NCBI RefSeq assembly: GCF_014207965.1
Contig: NZ_JACHLM010000006.1
Coordinates: 1-64,000, forward strand
Length of the DNA stretch: 64,000 nucleotides
Source: Brevundimonas bullata
GTDB lineage: Bacteria; Pseudomonadota; Alphaproteobacteria; Caulobacterales; Caulobacteraceae
Direction: 5' to 3'
In this document: in pieces, positions 47,754 to 56,414 of the stretch
How positions within the stretch are numbered: the stretch's first letter is position 1
Layout of the letters: every line of letters begins with the position of its first letter
The notes under the pieces: model-generated
The model's input: only the letters and a program-made list of their open reading frames with translations
Told to the model about the DNA's origin: nothing
Databases searched by the model: none
Position numbers and translations under genes: made by a program

Positions 47754-48485
47754 ATGACTTCCGCACCCTGCCGCGACCGTCTGTCGTGGCTTCGATCACC
47801 CTGGACCCTGGCGGTCCTCGTGGTCGGCTTCCTCTTCCTTGAGGGCCTACTGAGCCAGGTCCTCGCCCACGGCGTCGCCGAAGGCGACAAGGGCTATATC
47901 CAGGAGACCTCGGGTTTCCTGTTCTGGCCCTTCGTCTACCTGGGGGCCAAGCACATGGTCACCGGCTACGACCACCTGCTCTTCCTGTTCGGCGTCATCT
48001 TCTTCCTCAACCGGATGAAGGACATCGGCATCTATGTGACGCTGTTCGCCATCGGCCACTCATCGACCTTGCTGCTGGGCGTCCTGACGAACATCAGCGT
48101 CTCCAGCTATCTGGTCGACGCCATCATCGGCCTGTCGGTCGTCTACAAGGCCCTGGACAACATGGGGGCCTACCGGAGGTGGTTCGGCTTCCAGCCCTCC
48201 ACCAAGGCGGCCACGATGATCTTCGGCCTGTTCCACGGCTTTGGTCTCGCCACCAAGCTGCAGGACTTCCAGCTTTCCTCCGAGGGACTGATCGGCAACC
48301 TGATCGCCTTCAACATCGGCGTCGAGCTGGGCCAACTGCTCGCCCTGGGCGGCATCCTCATCCTGATGGGCTTCTGGCGCCGCACGGACGGCTTCTGGAA
48401 GCACGCCTACCTCACCAACGTCGTGCTGATGACGCTCGGCTTCATTCTGACGGGCTATCAGCTCGTCGGCTTCTTCGTCATGTGA
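47754..48485 (+). CDS. HupE/UreJ-like metal-associated membrane protein
   Basis: About 243 aa with six to seven membrane segments and the HupE/UreJ-2 features: FVYLGAKHMVTGYDHLLFLF, FAIGHSSTLLLGV and FGLFHGFGLATKLQDF, all containing His likely for metal binding. ATG 47754 is chosen because AAGGATG is well spaced. Its position in the czc operon suggests nickel or cobalt handling, but the substrate is not shown. Confidence 0.78.
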   Translation: MTSAPCRDRLSWLRSPWTLAVLVVGFLFLEGLLSQVLAHGVAEGDKGYIQETSGFLFWPFVYLGAKHMVTGYDHLLFLFGVIFFLNRMKDIGIYVTLFAIGHSSTLLLGVLTNISVSSYLVDAIIGLSVVYKALDNMGAYRRWFGFQPSTKAATMIFGLFHGFGLATKLQDFQLSSEGLIGNLIAFNIGVELGQLLALGGILILMGFWRRTDGFWKHAYLTNVVLMTLGFILTGYQLVGFFVM

Positions 48486-48499
48486 CCGGAGACACCCTC

Positions 48500-49168
48500 A
48501 TGTACAACGCAAACCGCCCATCCAAAGCCGACCTGCCGTCCACGGGCCACCTGTTGAAGTCGACCGGCGTCGCCGCCGTCACAGCCTCGGCGCTCCTGAT
48601 CACGGTCGTTCTGCCCGCCGAATACGGCGTCGATCCCACCCGCATCGGCTCGGTGTTCGGCCTGACCGAAATGGGCCGCATCAAGCAGCAACTCGCCAAG
48701 GAAGCCGAAGCGGACGCTGCGGCCGACGCAGCCGCCGTGGATGCTGCCCCCGCAGCCTCGGCCGCCGCTTCCGCGCCCGCCATCGCACAGGCGCAGACGT
48801 CCGGGCCGAACGCCGCTCCCCCTGCGGCTCCGACGGTCGTCGCGCCCGGCGCCGTGCGCACCGACGAAACGATCCTGACGCTGCAACCCGACCAGGGCGC
48901 CGAGATCAAACTGGTCATGGAGGAAGGCGCCACCGCGCGGTTTACCTGGACGAGCAGCGGCGGGAAGATCAATTTCGACACCCATGCTGACCGGCCCGGT
49001 GTTTCCTATCATGCCTATGGCAAGGGTTCGTCCCCTCGTGAAGAAGGTGTCCTGACAGCAGCTTTCACCGGCAGCCACGGCTGGTTCTGGCGCAACCGCA
49101 CCGGCCAGCCCGTGACCATCACCCTCAAGACCGAGGGCGCCTATACGGAGATCAAGCGGGTCGTGTAG
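48500..49168 (+). CDS. Single-pass membrane anchor protein with Ala-rich linker
   Basis: 222 aa. A short cytoplasmic N-terminus and one membrane segment (GVAAVTASALLITVVLPAEY) lead into a low-complexity Ala/Pro linker (~70-125) and a C-terminal beta domain (QPDQGAEIKLVMEEGATARF; HADRPGVSYHAYGKG). Similar proteins occur next to HupE-like genes in heavy-metal operons; role unknown. GGAG precedes ATG 48500. Confidence 0.7.
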   Translation: MYNANRPSKADLPSTGHLLKSTGVAAVTASALLITVVLPAEYGVDPTRIGSVFGLTEMGRIKQQLAKEAEADAAADAAAVDAAPAASAAASAPAIAQAQTSGPNAAPPAAPTVVAPGAVRTDETILTLQPDQGAEIKLVMEEGATARFTWTSSGGKINFDTHADRPGVSYHAYGKGSSPREEGVLTAAFTGSHGWFWRNRTGQPVTITLKTEGAYTEIKRVV

Positions 49169-49179
49169 GCCTAGTCCCT

Positions 49180-49211
49180 CTTCGCCGCCACCCGATCAGG
49201 CGGCGGCGAAG
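49180..49211. terminator. Hairpin after the czc operon
   Basis: CTTCGCCGCC/GGCGGCGAAG stem, 11 bp past the anchor gene stop; no T-run. Probable end of the operon. Confidence 0.45.
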
Positions 49212-49328
49212 CCAGGCCTGAACGTGCAGGTTAACAAGGACCTCACGCGGAAGCGTCCCAGATCGCCTGCCTAGGCCTTCGGTTGGTCGGCGACAGTCAT
49301 CGCACTTAACTCGTGACCTGATCGCGCC

Positions 49329-49748
49329 TCAGCGCGCGCAGCAAGCAGCTCTTTGGCGGGAGCGCCAGTTCAGGCCGTGCGCGAGGATCAATACAGCGCC
49401 TCCTGTCACAGTGATGACGGTTCCCCACAAAGGGCTCGGAACCTCGGCGGCTCCCAGAAACAGGAAGCCCGCGCCAGCCATCGCCAGTGCCCTCACCGTC
49501 CACGAACAGTCATGCCTGACCTGACGAAACAAGGTCCAAGCTGACAGGCCCGTGGCGGCGAAGGCCAACCCCCAATGCAGCGCTTCCGTTTCCACCCAGG
49601 CTCCAGAGAGCGAAAGCGCGCCAACGGCGATCGTCGCCGCCAGACAATGAAGGAAGCAGACCAGAGACAGAAGCATGGCCAGGATGTCGCCAGCCCTTCC
49701 GTCGCCCGATCTGCCCTTTGCGCCTTGGCTTGCAGCGGCCTGAATCAT
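49329..49748 (-). CDS. MerC-domain membrane protein
   Basis: About 139 aa with four membrane segments. LLSLVCFLHCLAATIAVGAL carries the paired Cys/His typical of MerC-family metal-binding proteins, and the tail is Cys-containing (AACCAR). Its start (ATG 49748, or GTG 49757) lies a few bases after the remnant of a TonB receptor and downstream of a Zur-box-like palindrome, suggesting zinc-regulated expression. Confidence 0.78.
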   Translation of the reverse strand: MIQAAASQGAKGRSGDGRAGDILAMLLSLVCFLHCLAATIAVGALSLSGAWVETEALHWGLAFAATGLSAWTLFRQVRHDCSWTVRALAMAGAGFLFLGAAEVPSPLWGTVITVTGGAVLILAHGLNWRSRQRAACCAR

Positions 49749-49757
49749 CCGTCGCAC

Positions 49758-49874
49758 TTAGATTTGATAGGCCATGCCGAGACGCAGGTTACGACCCGGC
49801 AGCGGCGCTATGTCCTTGCGGGACGAAGCCATGAGGCGGAAAGCGGCGCGCATGAAAACCTCGGACAGAAAGAC
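49758..49874 (-). pseudogene. C-terminal remnant of a ZnuD-like TonB-dependent receptor
   Basis: Read on the minus strand, 49758-49820 encodes KDIAPLPGRNLRLGMAYQI then stop, the typical final strand of a TonB receptor of the zinc-uptake type. Only about 40 codons remain between it and the Zur-box-like palindrome. The promoter-proximal end and the last strand are retained, the rest deleted. Confidence 0.7.
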
Positions 49875-49882
49875 TCCATAAA

Positions 49883-49899
49883 ATGTTATAGGATAACAT
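49883..49899. promoter_or_regulatory. Zur-box-like operator
   Basis: ATGTTAT-AGG-ATAACAT, a perfect 7-3-7 palindrome matching proteobacterial Zur boxes. It stands upstream of the receptor remnant and merC-like gene on the minus strand. Confidence 0.75.
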
Positions 49900-49941
49900 C
49901 ACATTCGGTCAAGCGGCCGTCCAATTTCCAGGCGCATCGCC

Positions 49942-51270
49942 TCACCGCCGCTTCGGCCACCGGCGGTGATTGTCATCAATCATTACAGGGTGGGCGTGCG
50001 CTACGCCTGCCGCATCGGGGCGCATTCCCTCGTCCAGGTGCGCGTGATCCGGCTCCATATCGAGGTGATCGTGCACCAGGTTCAGCGGATCATGCGCAGG
50101 CCAGAGGACGAGCGCCAGCAAGGCGCCGAGACCGCAAAGTCCCGCCAGAACGACGAAGGCCGCCTGAGGATCGGCTTCGGCCGACACCAGCCCCGCGACC
50201 GGATAGGCGATCAACCAACAGACGTGCGACAGGGCGAACTGGGCGGCGAACAGGGCCGGTCGCTCGATCGCCGTCGATGATCGACGCAGGGCGCGACCCG
50301 CAGGGGTGATGGTCAGGGAGTAGCCAAAGCCCATGACGATCCACAGACCGATCAGCATCGGATAGCTGCGGGCGAACAGGGCCCCTGCGATCAGCACCGC
50401 CGTCATCAGGACCGCGCCCGACACCATGGCGCTGCGGTCCGTCACCCGCTCCAACGTCTTCGGCAGAAACACGGCCGCCGTCATCGACCCGCCGCCGAAC
50501 GCCGCCAGGGCCCAGGCAGTCGCCTGCTGCGACAGGCCGAAGTTCGACTGCACCAGGACCACGGTGTTGACGAAGACCATGGCGCCGCCCGCCGCCGTCG
50601 CCAGGCTGATCGCCAGCAAGCCGCGCAGGCGCGGCGTCAGGGCGAACAGCTTCACGCCCCCGGTCAGACGACGCAGGAACGGCAGGCTCTGCGACGCCGA
50701 CAACTTGGGCAAGACCGCCGTTACGACGAAGCCCGCCGACAGGATGAAGCCCAGCGCCGTCCCGACGAAGAGGTTGTGATAGCTGATGACGGCCAACAGC
50801 ACCGCCGCCAGCACGGGGCTGGCGACGCTTTCCAGATCGGCCGCCAGCCGGGACAGGGACAGGGCCTTGGTGTACTCGCCCTCATCCTCCAGCAGGTCGG
50901 GGATCATGGCCTGAAAAGCCGGGGTGAAGGCCGCCGAGGCGACATAGAGGACGGTCATCAGCCCGTAGACCTGCCAAGCCTCGGAGACGAAGGGCAGCGA
51001 GGCCGCGACGCCGGCCCGCATCACGTCCAGCGAAACCAGCAGGGTCTTGCGCGGCAGTCTCGACGCCAGGGCGCTGGCGAAGGGCGCCGCGCCGACATAG
51101 GCGATCATCTTGATCGCCAAGGCCACGCCGAGGATTTCACCGGCGCTGGCGCCTGCCAGATCATGCGCCAGCAGCCCCAGGGCCACGGTCGCCATGCCGG
51201 TCCCCAGCAAGGCCGCCACCTGGGCGATGAACAGGCGGCGATAGGCGGCGTTCCTCAGGGGCGAGAACAT
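49942..51270 (-). CDS. MFS metal exporter with His-rich C-terminus (NreB/NrsD-like)
   Basis: 442 aa, twelve predicted membrane segments with MFS motifs (FASALASRLPRKTLLVSLD). The cytoplasmic tail (last ~45 residues: HDPLNLVHDHLDMEPDHAH, AGVAHAHPVMIDDNH) is rich in His and Asp, as in nickel exporters NreB and NrsD. ATG 51270 is chosen over upstream starts within the operator. It is divergent from a CsoR/RcnR-family gene across a perfect inverted repeat. Ni/Co is favoured; Cu cannot be excluded. Confidence 0.82.
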   Translation of the reverse strand: MFSPLRNAAYRRLFIAQVAALLGTGMATVALGLLAHDLAGASAGEILGVALAIKMIAYVGAAPFASALASRLPRKTLLVSLDVMRAGVAASLPFVSEAWQVYGLMTVLYVASAAFTPAFQAMIPDLLEDEGEYTKALSLSRLAADLESVASPVLAAVLLAVISYHNLFVGTALGFILSAGFVVTAVLPKLSASQSLPFLRRLTGGVKLFALTPRLRGLLAISLATAAGGAMVFVNTVVLVQSNFGLSQQATAWALAAFGGGSMTAAVFLPKTLERVTDRSAMVSGAVLMTAVLIAGALFARSYPMLIGLWIVMGFGYSLTITPAGRALRRSSTAIERPALFAAQFALSHVCWLIAYPVAGLVSAEADPQAAFVVLAGLCGLGALLALVLWPAHDPLNLVHDHLDMEPDHAHLDEGMRPDAAGVAHAHPVMIDDNHRRWPKRR

Positions 51271-51301
51271 CACGGACCTTCCAATGCGGGCGTTTTCGCC
51301 A

Positions 51302-51334
51302 TTTGACCTATCCCCACCAGGGGGATAGGTCAAA
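51302..51334. promoter_or_regulatory. Perfect 14-bp inverted repeat, CsoR/RcnR-type operator
   Basis: Arms TTTGACCTATCCCC and its exact complement around a 5-nt centre (ACCAG). The C/G-tracts flanked by a dyad are the DNA signature of this regulator family. It lies between the divergent MFS and regulator genes and would repress both. Confidence 0.82.
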
Positions 51335-51337
51335 CTC

Positions 51338-51613
51338 ATGGCACACATCTCTCATGCTTCGCATCCGGAAGTCATCAAGCGCCTCAAGCGCGCCGAGGGC
51401 CATCTGCGGTCCGTCGTCCAGATGATGGAGGACGGCCGGGCCTGCCTCGACCTCGCCCAGCAGCTTCAGGCCATCGAGAAGGCGGTCGCAGCGGCCAAGA
51501 GGACCCTGATCCATGACCATGTGGATCATTGCCTGGCGCAGGCTGCGGCGGGCGCGCCTGAACAGTCGCGGGCCGCCTTGGCCGAATTTCGCGACATCAC
51601 CAAGTATCTGTGA
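51338..51613 (+). CDS. CsoR/RcnR-family metal-sensing repressor
   Basis: A 91-aa all-helical DUF156 repressor. Possible ligands are N-terminal His3/His6/His9, Cys36 (DGRACLDL), and the HDHVDHC stretch, where His61 and Cys65 are spaced from Cys36 as in the Cys-His-Cys set of CsoR and the nickel sensor InrS, while His64 is also present. The sequence alone does not separate Cu(I) from Ni(II)/Co(II). Starts 4 bp after the operator. Confidence 0.87.
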   Translation: MAHISHASHPEVIKRLKRAEGHLRSVVQMMEDGRACLDLAQQLQAIEKAVAAAKRTLIHDHVDHCLAQAAAGAPEQSRAALAEFRDITKYL

Positions 51614-51622
51614 AGGATCGGC

Positions 51623-52093
51623 ATGTTTTCACCCTCCCCCAGCCGTCGCAGCATTCTGTCTGGCGGGCTGGTGCTTTGTGGCGTCGTCGTCGGATCCGGA
51701 GCGATGGCCCAGACGCGACGAAACATCACGGTCTACAAGACGCCCTGGTGCGGTTGCTGCGGCCTTTGGGTCGGTCATCTGCGCCAGGCCGGCTGGACGG
51801 CCCGTGTCATCGATGTCGAGGACCTCGCCCCCGTCCGGGCGCGCCACGGGGTGCCGGACAGGCTCGCCTCCTGCCATACCGGCGTCGTCGGCCGCTACGC
51901 CATCGAGGGTCATGTGCCGGCCGCCGATATCGATCGGCTGATCAGGGAGGCGCCCGCTGGGCGCGCCCTGGTGGTTCCCGGCATGCCCGCCGGCTCGCCC
52001 GGGATGGAATCCGCCGGACGTGAGCCCTACGTCTCCCTGCTGTTGCTCGCCGATGGTCGGACCCGGGTGTACGGCCGTCATAACGGGGGGTGA
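51623..52093 (+). CDS. DUF411 exported metal-binding protein
   Basis: 156 aa with a Tat-type signal (SRRSILSGG). The DUF411 domain has YKTPWCGCCGLWVGHLRQAG (CxxxC-like Cys cluster) and SCHTGVVGRYAIEGHVPAAD. Members are often found in copper-resistance regions. It follows the CsoR/RcnR-type gene by 9 bp and is probably co-transcribed. Confidence 0.85.
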   Translation: MFSPSPSRRSILSGGLVLCGVVVGSGAMAQTRRNITVYKTPWCGCCGLWVGHLRQAGWTARVIDVEDLAPVRARHGVPDRLASCHTGVVGRYAIEGHVPAADIDRLIREAPAGRALVVPGMPAGSPGMESAGREPYVSLLLLADGRTRVYGRHNGG

Positions 52094-52094
52094 C

Positions 52095-52145
52095 TTTCGG
52101 CGGGTGTGGCCGGGCGACCGGCACTCGGCGCACACCCGGCCGAAA
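52095..52145. terminator. Bidirectional terminator-like inverted repeat
   Basis: TTTCGGCGGGTGTG and CACACCCGGCCGAAA arms between two convergent genes. It could end transcription from both sides. Confidence 0.5.
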
Positions 52146-52149
52146 CCGT

Positions 52150-53370
52150 TCAGGCGGCGGGGAGCAGTTCGGTCTCAACCTCCGCGCCCCGGACGAGCAT
52201 CAGATCGACAGGGCAGCGGTCCGCCATCTCCAGCAACCGGGCGCGCTGCGTCTCGTCCAGCGCGCCTTCAAGGGTGATGGCGCGTTTGAAGACGTCGGCC
52301 GGCGTCTGGTCCCGCCGTTTCGAGTGCACGACGCGAACGGCGGCCCGTTTCAGCGGCCATCCCTTCCGGGCGGCGTACATACGCATGGTCATCACACTGC
52401 AGGCGCCCAGACCCGCCGACACGAGTTCGAACGGCGATGGACCACTGCCCAGGCCGCCCAGGCTCACCGGTTCGTCGGCGAGGAAGGCATGAGGCCCGGC
52501 GCGAACCCGGGTCTGATAGGCGCCGCCGCCCGTCTCCTCGACGAGGACGCCAGCCAAGTCGCCCTCGTCTCCCGTCAGGTCGGGCTCGAGCGCCGGAAGG
52601 TAGCGCGACGCCCAGCAGGCGATGACGCCGGCGACATAGTCGGCGTCCGTCTGGCGGGTGAGCAGGTGATCGGCGTCGTCCAGGGAAATGAAGCTCTTGG
52701 GATGTCTGGCCGCCACGAAGATGGCGGAAGCGTTGTCGATGCTGACGACCTCGTCCAGCGGCGCATGCATCACCAGCAGCGCGCGTTTCAGACGGCTGAC
52801 GGCATCCAGAGGCGAGCGGGTCCTGACGTCGTCGACGAAGCTCTGGCCGATCCGGTACGGTCGACCGCCGAGCGTCACCTCGGCCTCCCCTTCGCTTTCG
52901 ATCCGCTTCAGATCCTCTTCTGACACATGGGTCAGTACATGGGCCGCGTCGGCGGGCGCCCCTATGGTGGCGATGGCCCGCACCTGGGGCAGATGTTCGG
53001 CGGCGGCCAGCACCGCCAGGCCGCCCAGGCTGTGACCGACCAGAAGATTCGGCGTCATGCCGGCCGCTTCCATGGCTCCGCTGGCCGCGATCAGATCCTG
53101 CACGTCGGCGGCGAAGCTCGCGTCAGCGACCTGGCCGTCCCGATCACCCGCCCCGGCGAAGTCGAAACGCAGGACGCCTACCCCGCTTCGCGCCAGCGCC
53201 CGAGACAGCCGCACCGCGGCCAGACCGTCCTGACCACAGCTGAAGCAATGCGCGACGATGGCCCAGCCTCGCAGCGTCGCCTGCGGCCGCTCGATCACGC
53301 CGACGATCCTGCGCCCGTCCCCCAGTCCGAACTCGAACTCCTTGTCTCCGCTCATTCGCATGTTCTCCAT
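52150..53370 (-). CDS. Bifunctional alpha/beta-hydrolase-OsmC protein
   Basis: 406 aa. Residues ~1-250 are an alpha/beta hydrolase with the nucleophile elbow VGHSLGG, Asp in HAPLDEVV and His in DADHLL. Residues ~270-406 are an OsmC/Ohr fold (FELVSAGLGACSVMTMRMYA, DRCPVDLMLV) with the Cys pair of thiol peroxidases. Such fusions are found in many bacteria; the substrate is unknown, but reduction of organic peroxides is plausible. ATG 53370 directly follows the DMT permease stop (TGAATG), so the two are co-translated. Confidence 0.88.
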   Translation of the reverse strand: MENMRMSGDKEFEFGLGDGRRIVGVIERPQATLRGWAIVAHCFSCGQDGLAAVRLSRALARSGVGVLRFDFAGAGDRDGQVADASFAADVQDLIAASGAMEAAGMTPNLLVGHSLGGLAVLAAAEHLPQVRAIATIGAPADAAHVLTHVSEEDLKRIESEGEAEVTLGGRPYRIGQSFVDDVRTRSPLDAVSRLKRALLVMHAPLDEVVSIDNASAIFVAARHPKSFISLDDADHLLTRQTDADYVAGVIACWASRYLPALEPDLTGDEGDLAGVLVEETGGGAYQTRVRAGPHAFLADEPVSLGGLGSGPSPFELVSAGLGACSVMTMRMYAARKGWPLKRAAVRVVHSKRRDQTPADVFKRAITLEGALDETQRARLLEMADRCPVDLMLVRGAEVETELLPAA

Positions 53371-54435
53371 TCATGGGTCCAATCGGCGCGGGCCGCTCGG
53401 GATGATGCGGCCCAGCCTACAGTGTTCCGCCGCGGCATGGTCAAGCGACGCGTCGTCGGGCTTCGCATCAGGCGGCCGCCTCGGTCTCTGTCGGCCGTCC
53501 CGGAGGGTCAGCCAGACGCCGCCGGCGCAGACCAGCAGCAACAGCAGGCTGAATGCGCCCGGCGCGGCTTCCCAGCCGAGCCCCCACTCCCCCATGCGGA
53601 CGAGGAACGGCACCGCCAGCATCAGCGAGGCTGTGAAGAGCGCCCCCTTCCGCAGGATGAGCCTGTGCAGGATGAGGAAGACCGGCGCCGTCAGCCCCGC
53701 GCCCAGACCTGCGATGGCGGCCCAGTCTGAAGGCGCGACGCCGACGAGCGGAACGAAGAGAACGACCGTCACGGCCAGCATGGCGGCGCCGGCCCCGGTA
53801 ATGGCCGGCAAGGCCGAGAGGGCGGACAGGTCCGCCATGCGCGCGCGGAAGACGTAGCCGTACAGGGCGTAGGACGCTGTTCCGCCGAACACGAGCAGGG
53901 CGCCGCCGATGAGGTGCAGCCCCTCCGCCCCGGCATGACCCTCGCTTGCGGGCATGTCTGAGATCGCATAGACCAGCGCGCCGCCCAGGGCGAGACAGGC
54001 TCCCAGCACCTTGTTGCGGGTGACCCGTTCCCCAAAGGCGACGGCGCCGATCACGAATGTGAGGCTCGGCAGAAGCGAGATGATCAGACCGGTGCGGGAG
54101 GGGCCGATGAACGCCGCGCCGAGCATGGTTCCGGCATAGTAGAGGAAGAAGCCCAGCAGTCCGAGCAGAGCGACTGTTCCGCCGCGTCGCGCCGCAATCC
54201 GCGCCTCGGAACGGCTCCGAGCGGAAAACAGCACGATCGCGGCAAAGACGATGAAGCTGGCCCCTGTGCGGCCGGCGGCCACCAGCAGCGGCGACACGCC
54301 CGAAACGAGGTAGCCGACGAGCAGCCAGCTCGCCGACAGAAGCAGAACGAGCGTGACCGAGAGGATCGGCGTCGTCAGCGCGGTGCGCGAGGCGGCGACC
54401 AGGCGAGTCCCGTTCCACATCCTGCTTCCCTTCAT
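53371..54435 (-). CDS. DMT/EamA-family permease
   Basis: 354 aa, ten membrane segments in two EamA repeats (VSPLLVAAGRTGASFIVFAA, LPSLTFVIGAVAFGERV; second repeat near residues 190-310). GGAGGAGG precedes ATG 54435. The last ~45 residues are hydrophilic. Substrate unknown. Adjacent stop/start with the hydrolase-OsmC gene suggests a shared role. Confidence 0.82.
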   Translation of the reverse strand: MKGSRMWNGTRLVAASRTALTTPILSVTLVLLLSASWLLVGYLVSGVSPLLVAAGRTGASFIVFAAIVLFSARSRSEARIAARRGGTVALLGLLGFFLYYAGTMLGAAFIGPSRTGLIISLLPSLTFVIGAVAFGERVTRNKVLGACLALGGALVYAISDMPASEGHAGAEGLHLIGGALLVFGGTASYALYGYVFRARMADLSALSALPAITGAGAAMLAVTVVLFVPLVGVAPSDWAAIAGLGAGLTAPVFLILHRLILRKGALFTASLMLAVPFLVRMGEWGLGWEAAPGAFSLLLLLVCAGGVWLTLRDGRQRPRRPPDAKPDDASLDHAAAEHCRLGRIIPSGPRRLDP

Positions 54436-54597
54436 CGCCTCCTCCAATCGCCGACGAGCAAGGCTCCCCAGCCCGCCGGCGGCGTCCGGCAAGCCCGTGA
54501 CGGATCAGAGGAAGACGCAGGTGATCCGGACATCGCACGCAGCGCGCCAGGCCCGGACGGCGCCGGCACGGTCAGGCCGGTCGAGCATCCGGTCCCG

Positions 54598-56280
54598 TCA
54601 GTCGGCCTCGTTCTCAAAGGCGCTCAGGCGACAGAAACAGGCTGCGGCGATCTTGATGTCGGCCGAAGCCACGGCGATGTCGCGCTGGAGGACGATCTCC
54701 CGGGCCTCGTCGTGCCGGCCGAGTTTCGTCAGACACTCGTAGAGGCCGTGCAGGCTCCAGACGTTGTTCGGTCGGATCCGCCGCCTGCCCAGCTTGCGCT
54801 CCAGCCCGAGGTCGATCCTGTGCTGTTCGGCAGCTTCGGCGTGCCGCCCCTGCTCGGTCAGCAGGGCGCAATAGGCGTGGCGGACGGGCTGCAGCCAGGC
54901 CGGAGGGTCGCTGTAGGGCAGCGTGTCCTCGAGGGCGATCGCCTCGCGCAACAGCGAGAACGCCTCCTCGATATTTCCCTTCCTGTATTCCAGTTCCCCG
55001 TCGAGCATCTTGCGCGCAATAGCGAGCGCCTGGAGCTCCGGCACGGGAATGGAGTTGAAACGGCTGTCCGGCACCGCGGCGACGGCGTCGATGAATTTCT
55101 CCCGTTCCGCCTCGGCTTCCGGCACGCGCCGCAGGGCCGCGAAAGCGATGCCGCGGGCATAGTGGATCATCGCCGTGGTCGAACAATAAAGTTCGCGGTC
55201 CGTCGGAAATTCCAAATCGAGGATGTCCTGCCAGCGCCCGAAGCGAATGAGAACATGCGGAAGCGTGGTGCCGTGCGCCTCGAGCAAATCCGCCATCGGC
55301 GGACTCTGGATGCCGAGCAGTTGCGGCGTCAGGACTTCCTTCAGCCGGTTCGCCATGAACAACGCCTCACGCGAACGGCCCGCCATCATCGCGCCATAGG
55401 CGCCGACCATCAGGTTGTGGACGCGATAGACGTTGTACCAGGCGCCGACTTCGGTCTCGTGACCGAAATAGCGTTCATCCGCCTCGACCGCATCGAGGTT
55501 GGAATCGATCACCCGGCGCCAGTCGCCGCAGGCGTTGTCGATGTGGGTGGACATATGCGCCAGATGGGCGCCGTCCCGCGACAGCCGACGCAGACGGTCG
55601 GCGGCCGGATGCGCGATCTCGGGCCACGGCGACATCTCCATCAGGTGGATATAGAGATGGTTCAGGACCGGATGCCGGTCGCCCCCGGGACGCGGCAGGG
55701 CGTCCTCGATCACCGCCCGGGCCTCCAGCGTGCCCGGTCCGATCGGTTCTCCCGTATCGAGATCCCACAGAGCCCGCGGACTGAGACAGATCAAGGCGTC
55801 CCCGAACAGCGCCGCCGCGTCGATGTCGTCAGAGAACTGCTGATAAAAGACCCGCATGGCGTCCGCGTAGGCGCGGTTCAGGCGATCGAATTCCTCCGGG
55901 TCGCGGGTCGCCTGTTCGGGAAAGCGTGGTCCAAGCGCCGCGATCAGGGCCTTTTCGAAGGCGGTGCCGTTGCGGGCGACCGCTTCGCGAGCGCGTTCAA
56001 GCGCGGCACGGCCGATCGTCACGGCCTTCTGCATGTCCTCGGCGTCGAAAAGCCGCCAAGCCTTGTTGTAGTTCGGGCCCGTGCCGAAGGCGACGCCCCA
56101 GTGCGCCATGGCGCAGTCGGGATCGTAGTCGAGCGCCTTTTCGAAGCAGCGGACCGCTTCCTCGGGATTGAAGCAGTAGGCCCAGGCCAGCCCCCGATCA
56201 AACCAGAGTTGCGCCTGTGGCGAGGTGGTCGTCACATCGCGACGGAAGTCGCCAAGGTCGTAATAGTCGTCTTTCATCAT
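54598..56280 (-). CDS. Large TPR-repeat protein
   Basis: 560 aa. Several tetratricopeptide repeats, clearest at about residues 22-65 (LWFDRGLAWAYCFNPEEAVR), and again near residues 375-530. No signal or membrane segment. HLYIHLMEMSP and HLAHMSTHID near residues 210-245 are conserved-looking His-rich stretches of unknown meaning. It is a single-gene unit here; function unknown. Confidence 0.75.
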   Translation of the reverse strand: MMKDDYYDLGDFRRDVTTTSPQAQLWFDRGLAWAYCFNPEEAVRCFEKALDYDPDCAMAHWGVAFGTGPNYNKAWRLFDAEDMQKAVTIGRAALERAREAVARNGTAFEKALIAALGPRFPEQATRDPEEFDRLNRAYADAMRVFYQQFSDDIDAAALFGDALICLSPRALWDLDTGEPIGPGTLEARAVIEDALPRPGGDRHPVLNHLYIHLMEMSPWPEIAHPAADRLRRLSRDGAHLAHMSTHIDNACGDWRRVIDSNLDAVEADERYFGHETEVGAWYNVYRVHNLMVGAYGAMMAGRSREALFMANRLKEVLTPQLLGIQSPPMADLLEAHGTTLPHVLIRFGRWQDILDLEFPTDRELYCSTTAMIHYARGIAFAALRRVPEAEAEREKFIDAVAAVPDSRFNSIPVPELQALAIARKMLDGELEYRKGNIEEAFSLLREAIALEDTLPYSDPPAWLQPVRHAYCALLTEQGRHAEAAEQHRIDLGLERKLGRRRIRPNNVWSLHGLYECLTKLGRHDEAREIVLQRDIAVASADIKIAAACFCRLSAFENEAD

Positions 56281-56414
56281 CCATGCTCCGCTGGCCAGGG
56301 CCGATCTGGGAACCCGACCGCCAAGGCTATAAGTTAATACCTGAATACATATTCATATATCATGTTTCAAGCGCAGATCGCGGGATTCCGGCCGTGTCGA
56401 TCCATGCGATCCGC

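Noticed and set aside
54712-56337. 541-codon plus-strand frame
   Set aside because: Antisense to the TPR gene, whose protein is clearly the real product.
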